This document shows, piece after piece, positions 1-11,100 of a stretch of 64,000 bases of DNA (position 1 is its first letter; each line of letters begins with the position of its first letter). The position numbers and the translations under genes are program-made. Below the pieces are notes generated by a model, which saw only the letters and a program-made list of their open reading frames with translations, did no database searches and was not told the origin of the DNA. Where the stretch lies: contig CATNEN010000014.1 of NCBI GenBank assembly GCA_950097015.1, forward strand, positions 2,294,001 to 2,358,000. The letters are read 5' to 3'. This stretch comes from Macrostomum hystrix. Lineage: Eukaryota; Platyhelminthes; Macrostomidae.

Positions 1-590
1 TTCAGCTCCTGTGCCACAGAGCTGAATGCCAGGGACACGAGAGGAGAGACTATCTTCATCCACTCTGACAGCCAAGCGGCCTTGCCATACCACCACGTGC
101 TCCCGGACAGTCGCTGACTGTGCCCGGCAACTCAACCTCCTGGCTCGTAGCAACACGGTCAGGCTGAGCTGGATCCCAGGGCATGCGGGCTTCCCAGGGA
201 ACACCCTAGCGGACACCCTTGCCAAGCGGGGTGGTTCTGACTCTCTCCTGGCCCTGCTCCCCTGGTCCCGATCCCCACCACGGTCATGAATCGCAAAATT
301 GATGACTGGGCTGAGTCCCTCCAACGGGTCAGATGGGCGGCACCCAGAACTGTCGGCAATCCCGTGCCGCAGTTCCGCGCCCGTCTCGCAGGCTAAGGAA
401 CATCCTTCTGAGCCACAACCGGAAGGATATCCGCGCCCTCGCCAGGCACTGCGGCGACCTTCCTCCGGGGCGACCTAGAGAGCGAACTTTGCTCATTTTG
501 CGAGTACGACCACGAAGATGCTGAACACTTTGTGTGTCACTGCCCTTTCTTTAACAGAGACCGGCTACGCTACCTCGGGCCCAACCCGTC
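1..590 (+). mobile_element. Decayed non-LTR retrotransposon fragment (RNase H plus zinc-knuckle tail)
   Basis: Two reading frames carry pieces of an RNase H domain. Near 46-84 there is IFIHSDSQAAL, the catalytic-Asp strand. After a frameshift, 161-245 reads LSWIPGHAGFPGNTLADTLAK, the conserved last RNase H segment. A third frame at 484-580 reads ELCSFCEYDHEDAEHFVCH followed by CPFF, the CxxC...HxxxC tail found after RNase H in I/R1/Jockey-like elements. The pieces lie in different frames, so the copy is dead. No reverse transcriptase is visible because the window starts inside the element. The exact clade cannot be told. Confidence 0.75.
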
Positions 591-2351
591 TATGGACTAG
601 GTTTGCCAGCCCGACAGCGTTCCACGTCCAGTTCCTCTGGGCGACAAGACGAGCCACGTTCTTCCCTGCGCACGACGGACCGGCGGACCACCCTGACCGG
701 CCCCGCGCCATCGCCTGTCTGCGGGCCTACAGGGTTAGCGGTATGGGCGACCTCGCCTCCTCGCTGTGTCCATGGACCACCCTGCAGCTAAGTGAAGTAA
801 GTCAAGAGTCGTGACTTAATCTCGAGTCTTGCTGGGATTCCAATGATTCCAATGAGAGGGTCACGGCTAAATAACTAACTCTTGAACTAGTTATCTGTAC
901 ATATACTCGTATTTCAATGCTTTATTATTTGCTTCAACTGCTTTCTATACAAGAGCAGGTCACAAGGTCGCAAGGTCACAAGGTTGATTTCTCCATTCGG
1001 AATTCTCGTCTATTTATAGTGGTTTGTGGATTAAAGTATACAACAAATGAACTGAATATTAATTATTATATCGCACATTCAAACAAACATAGTATTATAA
1101 AATAGTATTGGCACGAATTGAACCCTCGGAACTTCGAAAAATACTTTATCGGAGACTACGATCCAAACATACTTACTACGGACGACCAAGACTTATTGCT
1201 GAGCGTTGGTGCTGAGCGTAACCCGTACGCATTCTGAGAGTTGCGATCGACCAGAAGTATACTCAACCAAACGAAGTTGTTCACATCAACAGTGAGGCCA
1301 ATCCTGAGCGATGTCACGTTCGCTTGTTGAGTTTTTATGCAGATCAGGCCTGGACAGAGTCAACAGATATTATCTTCTGCCTCTCAAGCAACCAACGGCG
1401 AAACAACGGTACTCGAATCGACCGGTTGGCAAGAATTTCCCACTCTGTCAAAGTTTGTCGCTGGAATGTGCACAAAATATCCGGCAACATGACTAATCAC
1501 TGCAGTCTACGAGCTACTTGTGCCCCTAGTCTCGGACAGGCCACAGAAGTCTGGTTAGGAGTCGCAAGCGGACCTCGGACAATTAAATCGCCAGCTCGTC
1601 GGCCGTCGTGGACACAAAAATCCTACGTGAGGCAGTGAAAGACTCTAGCAACTAACATCGTGTCTCCTTTCTGATTGGAACAGACCTAACTATTGTTAAG
1701 TATTCTTGTTATATAGCAAAGATAGCAACTTCCAACCCTGTGTTTTATATAAATGAACATCCTGAAAAGGGCCAGCGACTAAGTGGAGGGATTTTAGGAA
1801 TAGGCTAGCCGAATCGCACTTAATAAGTGTAGACGCTATCGATTTAAAAAATAGATTTATGGGGAAACCCGACTCAATTGGAAGCGCATGTCCGCTCTCT
1901 ATATTCCATCTCTCTGGCTTTCGGTAAGTGATTTTAAAGATCGATTTTTTATCGCACGTCGCATTTATTGGGTCATAAATATAAAGAAACTATAAATAGA
2001 AACGATTGTAAGTTGGTAAGCAGATATAGAGCCTATTTAATAATGTAGCTTTGCTTTGCTAACTCTACAGCAACAAATTTGCGATTCAAAAAATACCGAA
2101 AGTGTTACACATTTTTAGGCGTCGTCGATAATGTCTTTTGCTTATTTTCCCAAAGCATCAGCATTGCAGCAGCTGCTCATTGTGCATACGATTACAGCAC
2201 ATGTAAATGAAATCTGTTTACTTGTTGCTTCTATTTTTAGACTACATTCTGCTCCAGTGAATTGTAGCTAACGTTGCATAATTTCCACGGTCCTTGCCGT
2301 GTCAAAGTCATCAATAATTCATCGGGCCTGGTTGTCAGTCACAATGGCCAA
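591..2351. other. Gene-free spacer
   Basis: After the retroelement tail the sequence becomes AT-rich. I see only short chance frames, with no codon bias, splice structure or tandem array. An inverted AATAAA (TTTATT near 1965) lies about 390 bases beyond the stop codon of the minus-strand gene that ends at 2352 and could serve as its poly(A) signal. Confidence 0.6.
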
Positions 2352-5300
2352 TCAGATCTTCGGCGCGGCCGGCTTGAAGCTGGCCCCCAGCTGTCTGGCC
2401 TTGTACTCATACCAGCCCTCGCGGCCGTGAAACAGGTCTGAGTCGTACTCAACTTTCAATTCGCCGAACACGTCACGCAGCGCTTTGAGAATGCCGGCCT
2501 CGATGCGGCCCATCTGGTGCCGCGGTACGTAGCCGTCGCGGGAGCTGCGGCAGATTGTCACGGCCACTGGCGCCTTCGGCAGCCGGCGCAGCAGCTGCGT
2601 CATGCGCTCCATGCGAGCGTCGACGCCCTCACGAGTGTCCAGGAACTCCTGCACGACGGACTCGTTCGGCAGGTTGTGGCCGAGGCACAGCTTCACCACG
2701 GGCTCCGGTCCTGCGACGGTGGCCTTCTGAGAGCCGTCCTTCACCAGCGAGTCCAGCGGCTCCAGGTTGGTCCGCAATGACATCCCGAGGCACAGGCCGA
2801 TGCTCTGCAGCACGCGAACTTGGTCCGGACTGAGGCCTGACATCACAGCTGCCACCTTCTGTGTCAGCGGACGCAGTTGCATCCGGGGCAGCTGCGGACA
2901 AGCGACTTTGCGCAGGAGGGTCATGACGTTCCGGTCCTCAGCGACTCGCTCAGCAATGTCTGACGGGCTGCAGCCTTCATCGCCTCCTCCGGCGCCGCTA
3001 CACTTCTCGTGCGCTTTGGCCACAGCGTCAAGAAAGGTGACGAACCAGCGATCCGCATCCGCCTCGTGACTGGCAACTTTGGGGCAGAACAGGTGCTCCA
3101 GGCTTTGACGCATTCGGTTCGGCAGCTTCAGCGATATGCCGGAGCTCACCAGCTGACGACCTGTCAACTGCACGCCAAAGTAGTCTTCGTCGATGTCCAG
3201 CAGATAGTCGTTGGGACCACCTTCGTTGGTAACTAGACTTTTTATTGAATTATCCTCGGGTCTTTCCTTTGGCAGTTGAATTTTTCTTGTGAGGACAGCG
3301 GACACAATGTCCTTTGTGATTTTGTTCTCCGCAGTATTCACCTGCAAGAATGGGCCCTTGCGGAAATAACAGAACATTCTATCGATCCACATGCGTCCGC
3401 CAAGTTCATTGCGGGTTTCCGTGGAACAGGTGTCTGTGGTGTTTGTTATTGCTGACATTATCGGATGCCGGTCTTGCTCATACTCCGGGCAGCTGCAGGC
3501 CTGCAGGGTGCCGTTCACCTTGGTGACACCGGTGGTGGAGATATCTACATCTGCGCAAAGATGGATAATTAGTTATGCGCTCGAAACTATGGATTTTAGA
3601 CACTCGCGATGTACATAAAAACTGATTGTCTCTGTCGACATTGACAGCCAACGCTTGGTTTCTGAAGTCATTTCTAACCCACCCCACTCCCGAAGTACTA
3701 AAGCATCAGAGATTTGCTGGCCCTTGCGCAAGTTCTATGGTAGTTTGTGCCCTAGTACCATAGCGCAACAAAATAGCACGTGAAGAAAGAGAGACGAGCA
3801 TCTAGCCAATCAGAGACGAGGAAAAGGAAAGAGAATTTAATGCTTGATAATAACTTAAACAGATAGAGGGAGAGAGAAGAAAGTACAATAGGAGCGTGCA
3901 ATGCGAGTACAATGCGAGCGTGAACAAACAACAGAGAGGAGGAAGTAATGACTCCAATGTCCCCGAAGCATCAGAGAACCAATGTGTCCCCAGCAGCAGC
4001 GAAGCAATGTACCCTGTAGAGAACCTGACCTGTAAAATTGAACTCGGACCAGCTGGGGTAGATCCACAGACCGTTGGAGACCAGTCCTGCTACTTTGGAG
4101 CCCTGTCAATGTAATGGTACGATTTTACCTTCGAATTTCTCGGTATCGTGGAGTCCATAGCAACGCTTACCATCACGAAGTTATCGTTGGAAGTCATCAG
4201 AAACTTGATATGCTGCTCTTTGCTGACTTTGGCCTTGAACGGATATCTTCGATCAGGTAATATTGGTGCACCGTCTGAATGGCCGTCAATGTGCACCTGG
4301 AAATTCAGGTGGTAAAATTCATTGCTGCATGTGTTTCTGTATTGTAACCTATTTAATAAAATATGCTAGAAAGACTTGTAATGAGACTGTGTGCAAGTCA
4401 ACTCAGTGTGTACGACCTCTATAAGGACTCGAACCTTCGACGCGCGTTTAAGGAAGGAATCGCATTACAGCCCTATCAGTGAGCAACTTACCAGCGAGAG
4501 TGGAGGCAGTCTGGTTCCGATTCGCTGTGACTCCTCTTTGTGTACTCTGAACCAGTAGGGCAGCACTGCGGGTGGAGCAAGGCATGCGAACAGATTATAT
4601 TCTCTTAAGAGGATCGGAAGATGAAACGAAAGGTACATGTAGCTGTGGCGGAAACAGACTGAAGACATCCCTTAATCTACTTTATCGAAATCTATTTACA
4701 TAAATTTATCAAAAGCCTCCACGTCAAATCAGTGGTCGTTTTTGGAATCGGAAGAGACCTCATGGAATCAGAAGAGACCTCAGGGAATCAGAAGAGACCA
4801 CATGGAATCAGAAGAGACCTCATGAAATCAGAAGAGACCACATGGAATCAGAAGAGACCACATGGAATCAGAAGAGACCTCATGGAATCAGAAGAGACCA
4901 CATGGAATCAGAAGAGACCTCATGGAATCAGAAGAGACCTCATGGAATCAGAAGAGACCTCATGGAATCAGAAGAGACCTCATGGAATCAGAAGAGACCT
5001 CATGGAATCAGAAGAGACCTCATGGAATCAGAAGAGACCACATGGAATCAGAAGAGACCTCATGGAATCAGAAGAGACCACATGAAGATAAACCAAATGG
5101 AAACAAAGCATTTACGCAATTTCAAAGATATCTTCAGAATCGAAAACTTTACGAAGTAATTTCGGCAATCACAGAAGGTATAGATTGAAAATTCTGATCG
5201 ATTCTTGTATTTACGAGCCCTGACTGATCTCACAGTTCAGCCCACCTTCATGATGCTCTTCAACAACGAACACCTTCAACGGGCCGGTCCGGCTGGCAGC

Positions 5301-7236
5301 AGCGGCTGAGGCCTTCTTGTTGGAGTCACCGGAGCCGTCTGCTGCCGGTTTCAATTGCGGCTTCGGTTTCAAGTCTGTGGGAAGGAAATCGATGAGTGTT
5401 CCGATCAGCCCCACTAACTGCTAAAGGTGATCCAAACTTTTCTAATGATTTGATTTGCGCCAACGCTAACCATGAACTGGCGCGGCTGGCTCCTCGGCTT
5501 CCACTCGGGCCGCCGGAATCCTCGGCTTCCTGGCCGGCCGCCGCTTGATGGGGCGTCTCTCAGCCTCCTCATCCTCGAGCTTGCGATCTTCAGCAGCGGG
5601 CAGCACCAGGGCGGGCCTCTCAAAGCGCGGCTGGAAGCGATCAGCTCCCGCCGGTTGCTTCGGTGGCACTGGGTGATCTTGGAGCTCGTCTTCGGGCTGG
5701 CGATGAAACTCGCGCTCTGCTGGCGGATGCGAACCAAATCAGCAGGTGAGGCGGATGTGAACCAAATCAGCCGGTGAGGTGGATGTGAACCAAATCAGCA
5801 GGTGAAGCGGATGTGAACCAAATCAGCAGGTGAAGCGGATGTGAACCTTGGTTGGCTGAGAAGGCTTGGTTGGCTTGTCGTGCAATTTTCACGCCCTTGA
5901 GGGCCAACCTTCAAGGCGCAGTGAGAATGTGCACTGCCTGACGATGAGAAAGTCAGGGCAGATTACTAAATGTGCCAGAGCCCACAGCCCTACTGCAAAT
6001 ATTAGCACAATGAGCATAGCAAAAGTTGTCATTTTATTATCAAAACGGACCTTATGCAATGCACCACTATATACAAGTTGTACAACTGTATATTTGCCTC
6101 AATTTGTTTGGGGTAGGCTTTAGCCAGCACAATTGCCTATTTTTAGTACGAAAGCGTGTTTCCTGAGCACAAAGCTAAACGACTCAGCAGAGCAGGAGTA
6201 GCTGGGGTTTTTAGTGCTGAGCTCAGGGAGAGACAGTGAAAATCATAAACGCGCGCCACGTGCGGCCCCCTATTGTGATTGCTGGCAGTTGAGAGTTCAG
6301 TAAACAAAACGCGACGCGGCTTACAATGAAGTCGTAGTTTTACAATTGTCATAGTTTTGCTTTACTCACTGCTGTTTAGCAGGTAACAAAGCCAGCACGA
6401 TTTCTACACTGAACACTCTAAATTCGATTCCCTCATGACAGCCAATTCCCTCATGACAGCCAATTCCCTCATGACAGCCAACTCCCTCATGACAGTCAAT
6501 TCCCTCCTGACAGCCAATTCCCTCATGACAGCCAATTCCCTCATGACAGCCAACTCCCTCATGACAGCCAACTCCCTCATGACAGTCAATTCCCTCCTGA
6601 CAGCCAATTCCCTCCTGACAGCCAATTCCCTCCTGACAGCCAATTCCCTCATGACAGCCAATTCCCTCATGACAGCCAACTCCCTCATGACAGTCAATTC
6701 CCTCCTGACAGCCAATTCCCTCATGACAGCCAATTCCCTCATGACAGCCAATTCCCTCATGACAGCCAATTCCCTCCTGACAGCCAATTCCCTCCTGACA
6801 GCCAATTCCCTCCTGACAGCCAATTCCCTCCTGAACTGGAGTGAGCCTATTCAGCTTGAAGCGAGCCAATCCCCCGAAGTCTTCACCTCTCTCAGACAGT
6901 CCTCTCGCTAGTGGGCTTCTTACCTGCTACCAGGTGATCTGGATCCCTGCGTGGTGGCCGCGGTTGCGGAGGCTGCGGAGGCTGTGGCGGTGGCGGTGGC
7001 GGCGGCTGCCTCCGGGCTAGACGCATCGCCAAGCTGTCCTGGCCGCCACTTGGGCGGTCATCGCCCAGGTCGGTGTCTGGCAAGGCTCCCCGAGGGTGGC
7101 TGTCAGCGGGGCTCGGCCCGTGTCCTGGTGTCAGGTAATAGTAGTGAAAGGCCAGGTAGCCAATGCACAGGAGGTTGAATATGACCATCAGGCGGCACAG
7201 CATTGAGCCGTACTTGGTACAGCTGCGGCTAATCAT
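2352..7236 (-). CDS. Membrane-anchored UPF0489 (C5orf22-like) protein, 7 exons, 719 aa
   Basis: Exons on the complement strand: 6924-7236, 5471-5716, 5246-5374, 4492-4565, 4171-4296, 4030-4102, 2352-3550. All introns have GT-AG ends and all phases agree (2160 nt). The core matches the UPF0489 family in order: [18 protein letters not shown] across the exon 3/4 junction, VHIDGHSD at the start of exon 5, [14 protein letters not shown] in exon 6, [11 protein letters not shown] and [13 protein letters not shown] in exon 7. Human C5orf22 has no known function. Here about 215 extra residues precede the core: a hydrophobic stretch at residues 11-35 ([16 protein letters not shown]), then a Pro/Arg/Glu-rich stalk. 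That is the layout of a type II membrane or secretory protein. The HxDxHxD and DxDxD motifs resemble metal-binding motifs of arginase-fold enzymes (inference). Exons 1-2 rest on phase and codon bias only; the core is firm. Confidence 0.85.
4744..5085. repeat. 20-bp minisatellite
   Basis: About 17 head-to-tail copies of a 20-bp unit, AATCAGAAGAGACCTCATGG with a common T/A variant. It lies in intron 3 of the UPF0489-like gene. Long open frames across it are products of the repeat, not genes. Confidence 0.95.
5728..5847. repeat. 28-bp short tandem array
   Basis: Four copies of a 28-bp unit containing GAACCAAATCAGCAGGTGA, immediately upstream (gene sense) of exon 2 of the UPF0489-like gene and next to a SINE fragment. 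Confidence 0.85.
5855..5975 (+). mobile_element. SINE fragment (body only)
   Basis: Shares the body of the tRNA-derived SINE seen at 14603 and 32560: GGCTTGTCGTGCAATT, then CTTGAGGGCCAACCTTC, GTGCACTGCCTGACGATGAG and AAGTCAGGGCAGAT. The tRNA-like head is missing, so it is 5'-truncated. It lies in intron 1 of the UPF0489-like gene. Confidence 0.8.
6427..6836. repeat. 18-bp minisatellite
   Basis: About 23 copies of ACAGCCAATTCCCTCATG with C/T and A/C variants, in intron 1 of the UPF0489-like gene about 90 bp from its splice donor. The unit is a multiple of three, which explains the long frames on both strands. Confidence 0.95.
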
Positions 7237-8148
7237 GGTCGATAGCTGAGGCTCTGACCCCTGTGTTAACTCGAATCAACTCAATAAAATTCCAGAGTAA
7301 AAAATGCTCACAACTTACCTTACTCACAGTGTTCTCAAATCTGCTTCGGTTTTAAATATGAGTCTGTGCTCAACGCCCACCTCAGCTCTGTAGTTCTGCT
7401 TCCTTTTGTCTCTGGGGTGAGGCCGGAGGCTCTGCCGAGTGTACAGTCTCATTCGACCCGACTTGGGTCCAGGGCTCTGTATAGTCTTTTGAAACTGCAG
7501 TCTCATTTCCTGGCCGGGTCTTGTCTAAAACCTGCCGCCTGGCCGCCGAGGGGACAGAATTGTCAGCCTCGAACTGGGCGGCTGCTGCGAGTACTGGCCC
7601 CGCCTCTTCATTAAAACCCGCGCCCTCTCCTCCATTTCAATTCAATTCTGCTGCACGAGCGCTGCCCTCCCGCACAGTTAGAAATTTTCAAATTATTTTT
7701 TAACAAGTTTATTTGAAAACCTATTTCCTGAGTTGGCAATATTGAAAAGCAGAAGATTAGAACAATGATTAGTTTCACTAACAAAACCCGCTCGATTTGT
7801 TATTCTCAAACCGTGACAAGATGCTTTCTAAGTCAGCTAATAAAAAGACACATAGTTTGATGCGTCTTACTCATAGTAGCAAAACAAGAATGCTTCAATC
7901 ATAATTGTTGATGGCTGAGCATTTTTCTGACTTTCTCTAAAATTTTCCAGCGATTGCAATTGTGAATTTTAACAACCTAGCACAGTAACTTTTGAGGCAG
8001 TTTATAAAGCATTGGAGTCAGTCAGTTTTGGTCGAATCAATCCATTTTATTCCATTCTTTTATCTTATATTCTTTGAAGTAGCACAAGCGACTTTCCTTT
8101 TCCGGCTTTTTTACAAAATTTCTATGGTCACGTTCTGATAAAGACATA
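7237..8148. other. Upstream region of the UPF0489-like gene
   Basis: The 900 bases between the start codon at 7236 and the large satellite. The first 450 are moderately GC-rich and probably hold the 5' UTR and promoter. I find no clear TATA box and no convincing exon. Confidence 0.4.
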
Positions 8149-11100
8149 AACCCCTGAACTACGAAAGCCTGAACTCCTGAACTAACAAAGCCTGAACTCC
8201 TAAACTACAAAAGCTTGAACTCCTGAACTACACAAGCCTGAACCCCTGAACTACGAAAGCCTGAACTCCTGAACTAACAAAGCCTGAACTCCTAAACTAC
8301 AAAAGCTTGAACTCCTGAACTACCAAAGCCTGAACTCTTGAACTACAAAAGCCTGAACTCTTGAACTACAAAAGCCTGAACTCCTGAACTACACAAGCCT
8401 GAACTCCTGAACTACAAAAGCCTGAACTCCTGGACTTCAAAAACCTGAACTCCTGAACTACCATAGCCTGAACTCCTGGACTACAAAAGCCTGAACTCCT
8501 GAACTACGAAAGCCTGAACTCCTGAACTACCAAAGCCTGAACTCCTGAACTACCAAAGCCTGAACTCCTAAACTACAAAAGCTTGAACTCCTGAACTACC
8601 AAAGCCTGAACTCCTAAACTACAAAAGCTTGAACTCCTGAACTACCAAAGCCTGAACTCCTGAACTACGAAAGCCTGAACTCCTGAACTACCAAAGCCTG
8701 AACCCCTGAACTACCAAAGCCTGAACTCCTGAACTACCAAAGCCTGAACTCCTAAACTACAAAAGCTTGAACTCCTGAACTACCAAAGCCTGAACTCTTG
8801 AACTACAAAAGCCTGAACTCTTGAACTACAAAAGCCTGAACTCCTGAACTACACAAGCCTGAACTCCTGAACTACAAAAGCCTGAACTCCTGAACTACAA
8901 AAGCCTGAACTCCTGGACTTCAAAAACCTGAACTCCTGAACTACCATAGCCTGAACTCCTGGACTACAAAAGCCTGAACTCCTGAACTACGAAAGCCTGA
9001 ACTCCTGAACTACCAAAGCCTGAACTCCTGAACTACAAAAGCCTGAACTCCTAAACTACAAAAGCTTGAACTCCTGAACTACCAAAGCCTGAACTCCTAA
9101 ACTACAAAAGCTTGAACTCCTGAACTACCAAAGCCTGAACTCTTGAACTACAAAAGCCTGAACTCTTGAACTACAAAAGCCTGAACTCCTGAACTACACA
9201 AGCCTGAACTCCTGAACTACAAAAGCTTGAACTCCTGAACTACCAAAGCCTGAACTCCTAAACTACAAAAGCTTGAACTCCTGAACTACCAAAGCCTGAA
9301 CTCCTAAACTACAAAAGCTTGAACTCCTGAACTACCAAAGCCTGAACCCCTGAACTACGAAAGCCTGAACTCCTGAACTACCAAAGCCTGAACTCCTAAA
9401 CTACAAAAGCTTGAACTCCTGAACTACACAAGCCTGAACTCCTGAACTACAAAAGCCTGAACTCCTGAACTACAAAAGCCTGAACTCCTGGACTTCAAAA
9501 ACCTGAACTCCTGAACTACCATAGCCTGAACTCCTGGACTACAAAAGCCTGAACTCCTGAACTACCATAGCCTGAACTCCTGAACTACACAAGCCTGAAC
9601 TCCTGAACTACAAAAGCCTGAACTCCTGGACTTCAAAAACCTGAACTCCTGAACTACCATAGCCTGAACTCCTGGACTACAAAAGCCTGAACTCCTGAAC
9701 TACCATAGCCTGAACTCCTGGACTACAAAAGCCTGAACTCCTGAACTACAAAAGCCTGAACTCCTGAACTACAAAAGCCTGAACTCCTGAACTACAAAAG
9801 CTTGAACTCCTGGACTAAAAAAGCCTGAACTCCTGAACTACAAAAGCCTGAACTCCTGAACTACAAAAGCCTGAACTCCTGAACTACAAAAGCCTGAACT
9901 CCTGAACTACAAAAGCCTGAACTCCTGAACTACAAAAGCCTGAACTCCTGAACTACAAAAGCCTGAACTCCTGAACTACAAAAGCCTGAACTCCTGAACT
10001 ACAAAGCCTGAACTCCTGAACTACAAAAGCCTGAACTCCTGAACTACAAAAGCCTGAACTCCTGAACTACAAAAGCCTGAACTCCTGAACTACAAAAGCC
10101 TGAACTCCTGAACTACAAAAGCCTGAACTCCTGAACTACAAAAGCCTGAACTCCTGAACTACAAAAGCCTGAACTCCTGAACTACAAAAGCCTGAACTCC
10201 TGAACTACAAAAGCCTGAACTCCTGAACTACAAAAGCCTGAACTCCTGGACTTCAAAAACCTGAACTCCTGAACTACCATAGCCTGAACTCCTGGACTAC
10301 AAAAGCCTGAACTCCTGAACTACCATAGCCTGAACTCCTGAACTACACAAGCCTGAACTCCTGAACTACAAAAGCCTGAACTCTTGAACTACAAAAGCCT
10401 GAACTCCTGAACTACACAAGCCTGAACTCCTGAACTACAAAAGCCTGAACTCCTGAACTACAAAAGCCTGAACTCCTGGACTTCAAAAACCTGAACTCCT
10501 GAACTACCATAGCCTGAACTCCTGGACTACAAAAGCCTGAACTCCTGAACTACACAAGCCTGAACTCCTGAACTACAAAAGCCTGAACTCCTGGACTTCA
10601 AAAACCTGAACTCCTGAACTACCATAGCCTGAACTCCTGGACTACAAAAGCCTGAACTCCTGAACTACGAAAGCCTGAACTCCTGAACTACCAAAGCCTG
10701 AACTCCTGAACTACCAAAGCCTGAACTCCTAAACTACAAAAGCTTGAACTCCTGAACTACCAAAGCCTGAACTCCTAAACTACAAAAGCTTGAACTCCTG
10801 AACTACCAAAGCCTGAACTCCTGAACTACGAAAGCCTGAACTCCTGAACTACCAAAGCCTGAACCCCTGAACTACCAAAGCCTGAACTCCTGAACTACCA
10901 AAGCCTGAACTCCTAAACTACAAAAGCTTGAACTCCTGAACTACCAAAGCCTGAACTCTTGAACTACAAAAGCCTGAACTCTTGAACTACAAAAGCCTGA
11001 ACTCCTGAACTACACAAGCCTGAACTCCTGAACTACAAAAGCCTGAACTCCTGAACTACAAAAGCCTGAACTCCTGGACTTCAAAAACCTGAACTCCTGA

